This document shows, piece by piece, positions 7,776-16,911 of a DNA stretch of 64,000 nt. Numbering within the stretch: the stretch's first letter is position 1; each line of letters starts with the position of its first letter. Position numbers and translations under genes: made by a program. The notes beneath the pieces are model-generated. The model was not told the origin of the DNA and did not search any database. It saw only the letters and a program-made list of their open reading frames with translations. Source of the stretch: MFD04716-140 sp963703125 (GTDB lineage Bacteria > Bacteroidota > Bacteroidia > Flavobacteriales > Flavobacteriaceae); NCBI GenBank assembly GCA_963703125.1, contig OY969790.1, forward strand, positions 2,294,001-2,358,000, in the 5' to 3' direction.

Positions 7776-9059
7776 TTAAAGATCAAACTGTTTGATCTTT
7801 CTATATAACGTACGCTCCGAAATGCCCAATTCGGTCGCCGCAGCTTTGCGTTTTCCCCGATTTCGATCCAAAGATTTTTTGATCAGTTCAATTTCTTTCT
7901 CATGTAAAGATAGGGTTTCCTCCTCTTCGATTTCTTCGGCGAAATGGTATTTGTCTTCCTGCGGAAAATGTTTAACGGGTTCAACCGAGTGGGAAGTGGG
8001 AAGCCTCAATAATTCACGAGATGAGGTAATCGGTTCTTCCTCAATTGTCTCTTCCTCTTCTTGTCCGCTTCTACCGTAAATCTTTTGGATCAAAGATTCA
8101 TTCTCTTCCTGCACTTTTTCTGTGTTGTTGCTCTTAAGAAGTTCTAAGGTCAGTTTTTTAAGGTCGTTCAAATCTCCTTTCATGTCAAAAAGCACCTTGT
8201 ACAAAATTTCCCTCTCATTGCTAAAATCACTTTCCTTTCTTTCTTGACCAACCACTGCAGGTAAATTGGAACTATTTGCGTTGGGCAGGTAACTATTCAG
8301 TCCGTAGGCCGAAATAACCCTTCCCTCTTCCAAAACGGAAATTTGCTCGGCTATGTTCCGCAATTGCCGAATATTTCCGGGCCATCTATATTTAAGCAAT
8401 AAATTGATTGCATCATCCTCCAAACGTATGGTTGGCATTTTGTATTTCTGTCCAAAATCCGATGCAAATTTTCGGAACAATAGATGAATATCCTCTTTAC
8501 GTTCCCTCAATGGCGGAATATTGATTTCTACGGTACTCAATCTATAATAAAGGTCTTCCCTGAACTTTTCTTTTTTAATTGCCTCGAACATATTAATGTT
8601 CGTAGCCGCTACAATTCGCACATCGGTTTTTTGAACTTGTGATGAACCAACTTTCAGAAATTCGCCATTTTCCAGCACTCTTAACAAACGAACTTGAGTG
8701 GTCAGTGGCAGCTCCCCGACCTCATCCAAAAATATGGTTCCGCCATCGGCGACTTCAAAATAGCCGCTTCTGGTGGCTGTGGCCCCGGTAAAAGACCCTT
8801 TTTCATGACCAAAAAGTTCACTGTCTATAGTTCCCTCTGGTATGGCACCGCAGTTAACCGCGATGTATTTGGCATGCTTTCGATGTGAAAGGGAATGTAT
8901 AATTTTAGGCAGTGCCTCCTTGCCAACGCCACTCTCACCTGTAATCAATACTGAAATATCCGTCGGAGCCACCTGAATCGCTTTTTCAATGGCACGGTTG
9001 AGCTTTGGGTCATTGCCGATAATTTCAAAGCGTTGTTTTATTGATTGAATGCTTTCCAT
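7776..9059 (-). CDS. Sigma-54-dependent transcriptional activator without sensor domain
   Basis: A 427-residue bacterial enhancer-binding protein. The AAA+ domain starts almost at residue 1, with Walker A GESGVGKEA, the sigma-54 contact loop GSFTGA (normally GAFTGA), Walker B GGTIFLDEVGE and the arginine region LYYRLSTVEI. A Glu-rich linker of about 120 residues leads to a C-terminal Fis-type helix-turn-helix (RKAAATELGISERTLYRKI). There is no receiver, GAF or PAS domain, so control must come from abundance or a partner. It is four bases downstream of miaB. Its targets are unknown; the groES promoter is one candidate. Confidence 0.93.
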   Translation of the reverse strand: MESIQSIKQRFEIIGNDPKLNRAIEKAIQVAPTDISVLITGESGVGKEALPKIIHSLSHRKHAKYIAVNCGAIPEGTIDSELFGHEKGSFTGATATRSGYFEVADGGTIFLDEVGELPLTTQVRLLRVLENGEFLKVGSSQVQKTDVRIVAATNINMFEAIKKEKFREDLYYRLSTVEINIPPLRERKEDIHLLFRKFASDFGQKYKMPTIRLEDDAINLLLKYRWPGNIRQLRNIAEQISVLEEGRVISAYGLNSYLPNANSSNLPAVVGQERKESDFSNEREILYKVLFDMKGDLNDLKKLTLELLKSNNTEKVQEENESLIQKIYGRSGQEEEETIEEEPITSSRELLRLPTSHSVEPVKHFPQEDKYHFAEEIEEEETLSLHEKEIELIKKSLDRNRGKRKAAATELGISERTLYRKIKQFDL

Positions 9060-9062
9060 TTT

Positions 9063-10511
9063 TTATGCGTTGTTCTGACTATACCCAATTGCTTCGCCAA
9101 TTAGTGTTGCTGAGGTACAGCCAATCATCTTTACCATTACAAAATCCCCTACCTTATAATTTTCCTTTGGGAAGACTGCGACCGTATTCTGGGAATTACG
9201 GCCCATAAAATGAGCATCCGATTTTTTCGAAAGACCTTCTATCAGCACTTCTTGTATTTTTCCAACATGCTCCTCCGTTCTAATTTGACAGTGTTCTCTT
9301 TGCAGGGCTATGACTTCAGCCAATCTGCGCTTTTTAGTTTCAAAAGGCACATCATCTTCGAGTTTTCTTGCCGCCATGGTCCCGGGTCTTTCGGAATAGG
9401 CGAACATAAATCCGTAATCATATTTTACATATTCCATTAAGGAAAGTGTGTCTTTATGGTCTTCCTCCGTTTCAGTAGGGAAACCCGTTATCATATCTTG
9501 TGAAATGGCACAATCGGGAATTATTTTTTTAATTGAATCTATTAATTGGAAATATTCCTCCCGGGTGTGCAACCTATTCATTTCCTTTAAAATGCGATTG
9601 CTTCCACTTTGTACCGGTAAATGAACATAATTGCAAATATTTTCATGTTTCGACATTGTATGTATCACATCCAAAGTCATATCCTGCGGATTGGAAGTCG
9701 AAAACCGAATACGCATTTTAGGTTGTGCCAAAGCTACCATTTCAAGCAAGTTTGAAAAACTTATTGCCATTACCTTTTGCATGTCGGAAGCTTTTACAAA
9801 ATCTTTCTTTAATCCACCTCCATACCATAAATAGCTATCCACATTTTGGCCTAACAATGTTACCTCTTTAAAGCCTTTCTCCCAAAGTTGATTCACTTCC
9901 TCAATAATTGACTGCGGATCCCTACTGCGTTCACGGCCCCTTGTAAAAGGTACTACGCAAAAGGTGCACATATTATCACAGCCCCTGGTAATTGACACAA
10001 AGGCGGTAACGCCGTTCGAATTCAGTCGTATAGGGGCGATGTCACCATAGGTTTCATCTTTGGATAGAATGACATTTACCGCATTTCGCCCCTCGTCGAT
10101 TTCTTGTACAAGATTGGGGAGGTCTTTGTAAGCATCAGGTCCCACCACCATATCAACAATTTTCTCCTCTTCCAACAATTGACTTTTCAGCCGTTCTGCC
10201 ATGCAGCCCAAAACACCCACTTTCATATGGGGACGGTCTTTTTTGATGGCATTGAACTTTTCAAGCCTTTTACGGACCGTTAATTCTGCTTTTTCCCTAA
10301 TGGAACAAGTATTCACAAGCACCAAGTCGGCTTCTTCCAGTATGTTGGTAGTGTTAAATCCTTCATTGGCCAATATAGATGCAACTATCTCACTGTCTGA
10401 AAAGTTCATCTGACAGCCGTAGCTTTCTATGTAAAGCTTGCGTGTATTTGTATTATTTTTTTTGATGGATAGGGGTGTACCCTGAACCGCCTCGTCAATA
10501 ATTTTCTCCAT
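9063..10511 (-). CDS. miaB: tRNA-2-methylthio-N6-dimethylallyladenosine synthase MiaB
   Basis: A 482-residue radical-SAM methylthiotransferase that thiomethylates A37 of tRNAs. The N-terminal UPF0004 domain holds three cluster cysteines (YGCQMN, NTCSIRE, LGCMAER). The radical-SAM motif is CDNMCTFC (Cx3CxxC), and a TRAM domain ends the protein. The length is normal for the family. It is the first gene of a five-gene operon and is preceded by a good TTG-N21-TATCTTTG promoter. Confidence 0.97.
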   Translation of the reverse strand: MEKIIDEAVQGTPLSIKKNNTNTRKLYIESYGCQMNFSDSEIVASILANEGFNTTNILEEADLVLVNTCSIREKAELTVRKRLEKFNAIKKDRPHMKVGVLGCMAERLKSQLLEEEKIVDMVVGPDAYKDLPNLVQEIDEGRNAVNVILSKDETYGDIAPIRLNSNGVTAFVSITRGCDNMCTFCVVPFTRGRERSRDPQSIIEEVNQLWEKGFKEVTLLGQNVDSYLWYGGGLKKDFVKASDMQKVMAISFSNLLEMVALAQPKMRIRFSTSNPQDMTLDVIHTMSKHENICNYVHLPVQSGSNRILKEMNRLHTREEYFQLIDSIKKIIPDCAISQDMITGFPTETEEDHKDTLSLMEYVKYDYGFMFAYSERPGTMAARKLEDDVPFETKKRRLAEVIALQREHCQIRTEEHVGKIQEVLIEGLSKKSDAHFMGRNSQNTVAVFPKENYKVGDFVMVKMIGCTSATLIGEAIGYSQNNA

Positions 10512-10545
10512 GTACCACCTTTTTCTATGCTATGAATTGGGTCTG

Positions 10546-10577
10546 CAAAGATACTATTATATTCAAAATTGTGACAA
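10546..10577 (-). promoter_or_regulatory. Bacteroidota housekeeping promoter of the miaB operon
   Basis: On the minus strand a -33 TTG (10577-10575) and a perfect -7 element TATCTTTG (10553-10546, consensus TAnnTTTG) are separated by 21 bases. The predicted start gives a leader of roughly 30 nt before the miaB ATG. Confidence 0.7.
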
Positions 10578-10651
10578 TATGACAGGGTATTTTAGTACTA
10601 TTTTAGCGTTTCGGGCGTTATTCTTAACTTCACGGTAAAAAATAGGAAAAC

Positions 10652-11380
10652 ATGAATTTTACGGTCATATCGGAAAAAATCCAAAATAGCTTCCCTTTAG
10701 AATTTGGCAGTATTTTTAATAGGTCAATTGAGTTGTTTAAAAAAGTCTGGCTTCAAGGTTTCATCACTTTGTTGTTGACCATGGTTACTATCCTTCCTTT
10801 TTATTTACTTTTCTATATACCTTTTATAATGGCCGGAATTACGGATCCAGAAATGTTTGATTCGGAGAACGTTCCCCCGCAAGTATTGATTCCCATGATT
10901 TTCTTATTTCCCGTATTGTTAATCGCAGTCATGACCATTGGTTTGGCCTTGAATGCCGCTTTTCTAAGAATATGTATGCAAAAAGACTTTGATCAAATGG
11001 TAAGGGAGGATTATTTCTTTTTTCTAAAAAGGGACTATTTGGTGAAGACCATAACATTATCACTGCTAATGTTTGGTGTTAGCATCCTTGGAATGCTGGC
11101 TTGTGGAATTGGTATTTTTTATGTTATGGTTCCGATGGCTATAATGCCTGCTTTTTTGGCTTTTAACGAACAGTTGAGCCCAATGGAAATTGTTAAGGCC
11201 AGTTTTAAGCTAGGCAACAAGAATTGGCTGGTAATATTTGGTCTTGTACTTTTAATGGGAATTTTGGCCGAATTAGGGATACTGCTTTGCTGCGTTGGCA
11301 TATTTTTCACTGCAATGCTTGCCAAAATACCCACTTATTATATTTATAAGGACGGTATTGGATTTCCTGCAATAGAATAG
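10652..11380 (+). CDS. Polytopic membrane protein of unknown function
   Basis: A 242-residue protein with about six hydrophobic helices, around residues 32-60, 80-110, 128-165 and 185-225. It opens with a short amphipathic stretch ending GSIFNRSIELFKKVW. It resembles the glycerophosphoryl-diester-phosphodiesterase-like or DUF975-type membrane family, in which an FNRSIELFKK-type helix precedes the first membrane segment. Some databases call relatives beta-carotene monooxygenase, which nothing here supports. It is divergent from miaB. No enzymatic motif is visible. Confidence 0.7.
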   Translation: MNFTVISEKIQNSFPLEFGSIFNRSIELFKKVWLQGFITLLLTMVTILPFYLLFYIPFIMAGITDPEMFDSENVPPQVLIPMIFLFPVLLIAVMTIGLALNAAFLRICMQKDFDQMVREDYFFFLKRDYLVKTITLSLLMFGVSILGMLACGIGIFYVMVPMAIMPAFLAFNEQLSPMEIVKASFKLGNKNWLVIFGLVLLMGILAELGILLCCVGIFFTAMLAKIPTYYIYKDGIGFPAIE

Positions 11381-11421
11381 ATGCCCTTTTAACGAATTTT
11401 TTATCTGGGACGCAACTTTTG

Positions 11422-11434
11422 TGCCCAGTGGGCA
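11422..11434. repeat. Short palindrome in an intergenic region
   Basis: TGCCCA-G-TGGGCA is a perfect inverted repeat 33 bp before the LVIVD lipoprotein start. A further GATGCCC copy near 11380 could pair with GGGCATC here. It could be an operator or a weak terminator of the upstream membrane-protein gene. The data do not decide. Confidence 0.35.
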
Positions 11435-11466
11435 TCTTTAGAATATCAACCCACTAAATTCGGATT

Positions 11467-12720
11467 ATGAAAAAGAATTTGTTTTTGTTGCTCATTTTGT
11501 CATCTATGGGATTTTTATCCTGTGAAAAGAATGACGACAGTAAGTATGCAGAATATTTGGTCGCCAGACCTTTAAAGATGAGTTTGACTGATTTCAAAAG
11601 CGGGGTCGATGTCATAGCCCCGATTCCTATTAAGGAGTCCGGAAAGATTTATGCATACAAGGATTATATTTTTATCAATGATAAGAACGCCGGCATTCAT
11701 GTAATTGATAATAGAAACCCCAAATTGCCCAAAAAGATTGCATTTATAGAAATTCCCGGCAATGCGGATATTTCGATAAAGGATGACTATCTGTATGCGG
11801 ATAGCTTAATGGATTTAGTAGTCCTGGATATATCCGATATAGAAAAAATACACATGGTGAATAGGTTGGAAAATGTTCTATATATGAATGTACTCTGGCC
11901 ATTCGAAGCCGATATTTTTGAGGATGCGAGTATCGATTATCAAACTGAAATCCTGGTTGGTTGGGAAACTACAACTGAGCGCAGACTTATTTCCGACTAT
12001 GAAAAGCGATTTGAAACAGGCGGTGTTTTTTTTGATATGATGGCCAATGCAGCAGAATCAACCTCTACCACCGGGCAGGGTGGTTCGCTTGCTAGATTCA
12101 AAATTGTATCCGACTATCTATACGCCGTTGATAATCATAATATAAATGTATTTGATATTCAAGATTTGGAAAATCCTAAAAATCTGGATGATGTCTATGC
12201 CGGTTTTGATATTGAAACTATTTTCAATCAAGGTCAATATTTGTTCTTGGGAAGCATGAGTGGCATGTACATTTATGACATTTCTTCGCCCGCCACACCC
12301 ACTTTTGTCTCTGAATTTCAGCATGGTACGGCCTGTGATCCTGTTGTGGTTGACGGGGATTATGCCTATGTAACCTTACGAGGTGGTAATAATTGCGGAG
12401 CAACGGAGAGCGGACTGTTTATTATAGATATTTCAAATATTGCCAATCCTACCTTGAAGGTTCAGTATCCGTTGGATGGGCCATATGGATTGGGCATAAA
12501 GGACGAAAAGTTATTCGTTTGCGATGGGGATTCCGGGTTGAAAGTTTTTGACAAGACCAACGTGGAAAATCTTATTGCCTTGAATCAATTTAAGGACATT
12601 AATACGTACGATGTAATTCCGATGGATAATATATTACTTATGACAGGGAAGGATGCATTATATCAATATGAGTATTTGGACAACAGCATTAAACTGTTGA
12701 GCACTCTTACATTAGACTAG
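11467..12720 (+). CDS. LVIVD-repeat beta-propeller lipoprotein
   Basis: A 417-residue lipoprotein with lipobox GFLSC (Cys 19). It then has repeated units of the LVIVD type (AGIHVIDNRNPKLPKKI, LMDLVVLDISDIEKI, HNINVFDIQDLENPK, SGLFIIDISNIANPT), about seven in all, which fold as beta-propeller blades. Such proteins sit on the outer membrane or cell surface in Bacteroidota; their ligands are not known. It is four bases upstream of a Kunitz-domain lipoprotein gene, so the two are translated from one message. Confidence 0.85.
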   Translation: MKKNLFLLLILSSMGFLSCEKNDDSKYAEYLVARPLKMSLTDFKSGVDVIAPIPIKESGKIYAYKDYIFINDKNAGIHVIDNRNPKLPKKIAFIEIPGNADISIKDDYLYADSLMDLVVLDISDIEKIHMVNRLENVLYMNVLWPFEADIFEDASIDYQTEILVGWETTTERRLISDYEKRFETGGVFFDMMANAAESTSTTGQGGSLARFKIVSDYLYAVDNHNINVFDIQDLENPKNLDDVYAGFDIETIFNQGQYLFLGSMSGMYIYDISSPATPTFVSEFQHGTACDPVVVDGDYAYVTLRGGNNCGATESGLFIIDISNIANPTLKVQYPLDGPYGLGIKDEKLFVCDGDSGLKVFDKTNVENLIALNQFKDINTYDVIPMDNILLMTGKDALYQYEYLDNSIKLLSTLTLD

Positions 12721-12724
12721 GAAA

Positions 12725-12979
12725 ATGAACAAAGAACCAAATATAAAATGGATGTTTATTTTTACGTTCACTTTATTGAACTTCGGCTGTACCGACAATG
12801 ATGATGATGAATCTCGTTGTAACCTGGTTCCGGATCCTGGCCCCTGTTATGCATATATCCCAAAGTTTTACTACGATCAAAACGAAAAGAAATGCAAGGA
12901 ATTCATATGGGGCGGATGCGATGGGGCTGTGCCCTTTGAAAATTTGGAAGAATGTTTAAAATGTGCCCAAAACAATTAA
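12725..12979 (+). CDS. Kunitz/BPTI-domain lipoprotein (putative protease inhibitor)
   Basis: An 84-residue lipoprotein with lipobox LNFGC (Cys 22) and one Kunitz domain. The six Cys are 32, 41, 57, 65, 77 and 80. Their spacing 8-15-7-11-2 follows the BPTI pattern 8-15-7-12-3 with one residue missing in each of the last two gaps. Family marks are GPC before P1, KFYYDQNEKKC and FIWGGC. P1 is Tyr 42, which in the family favours chymotrypsin-like targets. It is exported and membrane-anchored, probably to guard the cell surface from proteases. Kunitz domains are mostly eukaryotic, so horizontal origin is possible. Confidence 0.88.
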   Translation: MNKEPNIKWMFIFTFTLLNFGCTDNDDDESRCNLVPDPGPCYAYIPKFYYDQNEKKCKEFIWGGCDGAVPFENLEECLKCAQNN

Positions 12980-13034
12980 AGTATATGCTTTTTAAAGATT
13001 AAATTCAGGGTTGTTTAATTGAAAAATTAAATAG

Positions 13035-13065
13035 AAACGCCAAGGTGACCACTGGCGTTTTTTTA
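13035..13065 (+). terminator. Intrinsic terminator after the Kunitz gene
   Basis: Stem AAACGCCA (13035-13042) and TGGCGTTT (13053-13060), ten-base loop, then a T-run of seven. It ends the LVIVD-Kunitz transcript. Confidence 0.88.
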
Positions 13066-13107
13066 TGCCCAAATAGCAAGCTGTGGCAGCAAATTAAAAA
13101 ATTCAAT

Positions 13108-13115
13108 TACTTTTG
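13108..13115 (+). promoter_or_regulatory. -7 element of topA
   Basis: TACTTTTG matches the Bacteroidota -7 consensus TAnnTTTG and lies 19 bases before the topA ATG, giving a leader of about 15 nt. No clear -33 TTG is present at the right distance. Confidence 0.5.
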
Positions 13116-13134
13116 TCCAATCAAAAACCAATGA

Positions 13135-15624
13135 ATGGCCAAGAATTTAGTTATTGTAGAGTCACCAGCCAAAGCAAAGACCATAGAGAAATTTTTAGGG
13201 AAAGATTTTAAAGTAGAGTCTAGTTTTGGACATATTGCCGATCTTCCCTCAAAAGAACTTGGTGTTGATGTAGAGAAAAATTTTCAGCCTAAATATATAG
13301 TTGACGATGATAAGAAGGCCCTTGTCAAGAAATTAAAGGATTTGGCCCAAAAAGCGGATACCATTTGGCTGGCAAGTGATGAAGACCGGGAAGGGGAAGC
13401 TATTTCATGGCATTTGGCAGAGACGTTGAACTTGGATAAGAGTAAGACCAAACGCATTGTTTTTAATTCCATTACCAAATCGGCCATTCAAAAGGCCATT
13501 GAGAACCCGCGGGAAATAGATTATAATCTCGTAAATGCCCAACAGGCAAGAAGGGTTTTGGACCGGTTGGTGGGCTATGAACTTTCGCCCATTCTATGGA
13601 AAAAAATAAAACCGGGTCTATCGGCGGGTAGGGTACAATCCGTAGCCGTTCGATTGATAGTTGAAAGGGAAAGGGATATAGAGGCCTTTACACCTGAAGC
13701 TTCGTTTAGGGTTTCTGCCGAATTTACCACAAGTGATGGAAACGTTTTTACAGCCAGATTAAGCAAGGTCTTTAGTACAAAAAAAGAGGCAGAGGCTTTC
13801 TTGGCAAAAAATATTGATGCCGTTTTTACAGTGGGCGATTTGGACAAGAAGCCGGCAAAAAAATCGCCTTCCGCTCCATTTACCACTTCAACTTTGCAAC
13901 AAGAGGCATCAAGAAAATTATATTTTTCAGTTTCAAGGACCATGCAAGTGGCGCAGCGTTTATATGAAGCTGGCCTTATTACTTATATGAGGACTGATAG
14001 TGTAAACCTGTCAGGCGAAGCAATAAGTGCGGCGAAGGATGCGATTATTTCCAATTATGGAAAGGATTACAGTGAGGTTCGCAACTTTACTGGTAAGTCA
14101 AAAGGTGCTCAAGAGGCGCATGAGGCCATTCGTCCAACTGACATTACCAATCAATCGCCCTCCTTAGAGCGCGATCAGTCCAAATTATATGAGCTTATTT
14201 GGAAGCGTACCATTGCGTCCCAAATGAGCGATGCCCAATTGGAGCGTACGAATGTGCGAATAAAGGCCGATAAACACACCGATGAATTTACCGCGAACGG
14301 GGAAGTTATAAAGTTTGATGGTTTCCTAAAAGTATATATGGAAGGCCAAGATGATGAGGATACTTCGGAGGAGCAGGAAGGAATGTTGCCGGCAATGAGG
14401 GTAGGGGATGCCTTAAAGAATAATTTCATTTCAGCCACTGAAAGATTTTCCCGGCCCCCATATCGTTTTTCGGAAGCCTCGTTGGTTAAAAAATTGGAAG
14501 AGCTTGGTATTGGCAGACCATCAACCTATGCACCAACAATTTCGACCATTGTAAACAGAGGATATTCAGAGAAGGGCACTGTGGAGGGTTCGGAAAGAAA
14601 GTATGCACAATTAATATTAAAATCAGGTCAGATAAAGGAGAAAAGTCTTTCTGAAATGGTCGGCTCGGACAAAGGTAAATTGGTCCCGACAGATATTGGC
14701 ATGATTGTAAATGACTTTTTGGTAAGTCATTTCGCCAAGATTTTAGACTATAATTTTACCGCGAAGGTTGAAGAAGATTTTGATGAAATAGCTGAGGGCC
14801 ATGAAGACTGGCAGAAGGTCATGAAAAACTTCTACAATGACTTTCATCCAAAAGTTTTGGATGTGGAAGAAAATGCGGATAGGGCAAGTGGAGAACGTGT
14901 TTTGGGGAAGGACCCAAAAACGGGAAGGCAGGTTTCCGTACGTCTGGGAAGGTTTGGGCCTATGGTCCAGGTGGGTACGGTAGATGAAGAGGAAAAACCC
15001 CAATTCGCCAGTTTGTTACCAGAACAATCCTTGAATACCATCTCTTTCGAAGAAGCGATGGATTTATTTAAGTTGCCAAGAAGTTTAGGGGTTTACAAGG
15101 GAGAGGAGATAGAGGCCAATGTAGGCCGGTTTGGGCCCTATGTCAAATTTGGAAAAAAGTTTGTTTCAATGGGTCAAGGTGACAATGCCATGTCAATAAC
15201 TTTGGATAGGGCAGTTGAACTTATTAAAGAAAAAGAAGAGGCAGACGCTCCCATTGCAACCTATCAGAATAAAGATGTTATCAAAGGTGTCGGGAGATTT
15301 GGACCTTTTATTAAATGGGACGGAATTTTTATCAATGTTTCCAAAAAATATGACTTTGACAATTTAAGCCAAGATGATATTGTAGAATTGATCGAAGCCA
15401 AAAAACAGAAAGAGATTGAGAAGGTGGTACAAGACTGGCCCGAAGATGGTATTCGTATTGAGAAGGCAAGATGGGGAAGACATACTATTATAAAGGGTAA
15501 GATCAAAGTAGAATTGGCGAAAACGGTTGATGCTGCAAAAATGAGCCTAGAGGATGCCAAAGCTTTCATTGAAAAGAAGGCTCCCAAGAAAAAAGCCAAG
15601 ACAAAAACAAAAGCTAAGAAGTAA
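13135..15624 (+). CDS. topA: DNA topoisomerase I
   Basis: An 829-residue type IA topoisomerase that relaxes negative supercoils. The N-terminal Toprim domain starts KNLVIVESPAKAKTIEKFLG and contains SDEDREGEAISWH. The catalytic Tyr lies in LITYMRTDSVNLS. The C-terminal half has no C4 zinc fingers. Instead it holds three Toprim-C repeats with GRFGP (RLGRFGPMVQVG, NVGRFGPYVKFG, GVGRFGPFIKW) and a Lys/Ala tail. This is the usual form in Bacteroidota. The next gene starts eight bases later, which links topA transcriptionally to the gliding cluster. Confidence 0.98.
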   Translation: MAKNLVIVESPAKAKTIEKFLGKDFKVESSFGHIADLPSKELGVDVEKNFQPKYIVDDDKKALVKKLKDLAQKADTIWLASDEDREGEAISWHLAETLNLDKSKTKRIVFNSITKSAIQKAIENPREIDYNLVNAQQARRVLDRLVGYELSPILWKKIKPGLSAGRVQSVAVRLIVERERDIEAFTPEASFRVSAEFTTSDGNVFTARLSKVFSTKKEAEAFLAKNIDAVFTVGDLDKKPAKKSPSAPFTTSTLQQEASRKLYFSVSRTMQVAQRLYEAGLITYMRTDSVNLSGEAISAAKDAIISNYGKDYSEVRNFTGKSKGAQEAHEAIRPTDITNQSPSLERDQSKLYELIWKRTIASQMSDAQLERTNVRIKADKHTDEFTANGEVIKFDGFLKVYMEGQDDEDTSEEQEGMLPAMRVGDALKNNFISATERFSRPPYRFSEASLVKKLEELGIGRPSTYAPTISTIVNRGYSEKGTVEGSERKYAQLILKSGQIKEKSLSEMVGSDKGKLVPTDIGMIVNDFLVSHFAKILDYNFTAKVEEDFDEIAEGHEDWQKVMKNFYNDFHPKVLDVEENADRASGERVLGKDPKTGRQVSVRLGRFGPMVQVGTVDEEEKPQFASLLPEQSLNTISFEEAMDLFKLPRSLGVYKGEEIEANVGRFGPYVKFGKKFVSMGQGDNAMSITLDRAVELIKEKEEADAPIATYQNKDVIKGVGRFGPFIKWDGIFINVSKKYDFDNLSQDDIVELIEAKKQKEIEKVVQDWPEDGIRIEKARWGRHTIIKGKIKVELAKTVDAAKMSLEDAKAFIEKKAPKKKAKTKTKAKK

Positions 15625-15632
15625 TAGTATAC

Positions 15633-16790
15633 ATGGCATTTGATTTTTTAGTACCGGTAGAAGATAAGGTTTTGGCCCATTGTGAGCTAATGCCCGCTCA
15701 GGCACTTGGTAAAAATATTCACATACATACGGTCAGGGATGGCCTGCCCGTTCTGGCCATAGCTTCAATGGCAATTATTGGTGTCAAGGAGTCCAGGAAT
15801 GCCTTTGAAAAAAAGACGGAAAAATTAGATGTTTCAGGAATACGATTGCAACTGTACCGACTTATGGTCGGTAATTGGAACACGACAGTTGTCGATCTGG
15901 GAGATATTGAAGAAGGAGAAACCGTGGACGACACCTATTTTGTTGTCAAGGAAGTTGTAGCCGGACTTTTAGAAGAAAACATAGTGCCCATAATAATAGG
16001 GGCAACACAAGATGTTACCTATCCGGCCTACCGAGCTTTTGACGGCATTGTTGATATGATCAACTTGGTTGCCATTGATAGCCGTTTTGATTTTGGAATG
16101 GATGACGAATTGATTTCCTCCCATTCGTATATGAGTAAAATCATTACTGATAAACCTAATAATTTATTTAACTTTTCAAATTTAGGTTACCAAAGTTATT
16201 TCAATGCCCAAGAGGAAATCGACCTTATGGAGCGTTTATTCTTTGATGCATATCGCCTGGGCGAAGTTGCAAACGAAATTGCTTTGGCGGAACCTGTTCT
16301 TAGAAATGCCCATTTAGTGAGTTTGGATGCCAGGGCTATAAGAGCGGGCGAGGTGGGCCTGTCCAATAATTTTTCTCCGAATGGTTTTACGGGTAGGGAG
16401 ATCTGTGCTATTGCAAGATATGCGGGTATTAGCGATAATGTGCGTGTATTTGGGCTTTATGAAATGGAAAATACCGGACAATCCCATCAAATGATGGCCC
16501 AGATCATATGGTACTTTATTGAAGGGTTCAATTTTAGGATTAAAGAGAAACCGAGCCAGGCGAGCAACGACTTTACAAAGTATACTGTACCAACTGAAAC
16601 TGAGCAGTTGGTTTTCTACAAAAGCCTTTTAACCGAAAGGTGGTGGGTAGAGGTACCCTCAATTTTAACTTCACATACTAAACTAAGATCAAGTGCGTTA
16701 TTACCATGCACCGAAAAGGACTATTTGGACGCTTGTGACCAGATTATTCCCGACCGTTGGTTCAAAGCTTATAAGAAGGGCTTTAATTGA
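15633..16790 (+). CDS. Arginase/formimidoylglutamase-fold protein with eroded metal site
   Basis: A 385-residue ureohydrolase-fold protein, normally annotated formimidoylglutamase. The three Mn-binding motifs are recognisable but degraded. GGxH reads GATQ (Gln126 for His), DAHxD reads DSRFD (Arg151 for His) and SxDxD reads SLDAR (Arg234 for the second Asp). Three of six metal ligands are lost while Asp149, Asp153 and Asp232 remain. A working binuclear Mn centre is therefore unlikely. It lies eight bases after topA and about 120 bp before gldK. A structural or regulatory job tied to gliding/T9SS is inferred, not shown. Confidence 0.85.
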   Translation: MAFDFLVPVEDKVLAHCELMPAQALGKNIHIHTVRDGLPVLAIASMAIIGVKESRNAFEKKTEKLDVSGIRLQLYRLMVGNWNTTVVDLGDIEEGETVDDTYFVVKEVVAGLLEENIVPIIIGATQDVTYPAYRAFDGIVDMINLVAIDSRFDFGMDDELISSHSYMSKIITDKPNNLFNFSNLGYQSYFNAQEEIDLMERLFFDAYRLGEVANEIALAEPVLRNAHLVSLDARAIRAGEVGLSNNFSPNGFTGREICAIARYAGISDNVRVFGLYEMENTGQSHQMMAQIIWYFIEGFNFRIKEKPSQASNDFTKYTVPTETEQLVFYKSLLTERWWVEVPSILTSHTKLRSSALLPCTEKDYLDACDQIIPDRWFKAYKKGFN

Positions 16791-16911
16791 TCAAAAAAAA
16801 TTCAAGGGATAACACGATCAATACAATATTTTAGGCAATTCTAAGTTTTAGAGAATAGAAATGCTAATTGTGTTTGTTGTTTATAACCATAATCGAAATT
16901 TAACCTAAAGT

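Noticed and set aside
10652..11380. Beta-carotene monooxygenase, a name some databases give to similar membrane proteins
   Set aside because: No His ligands or propeller features of that enzyme are present; it is only a polytopic membrane protein.
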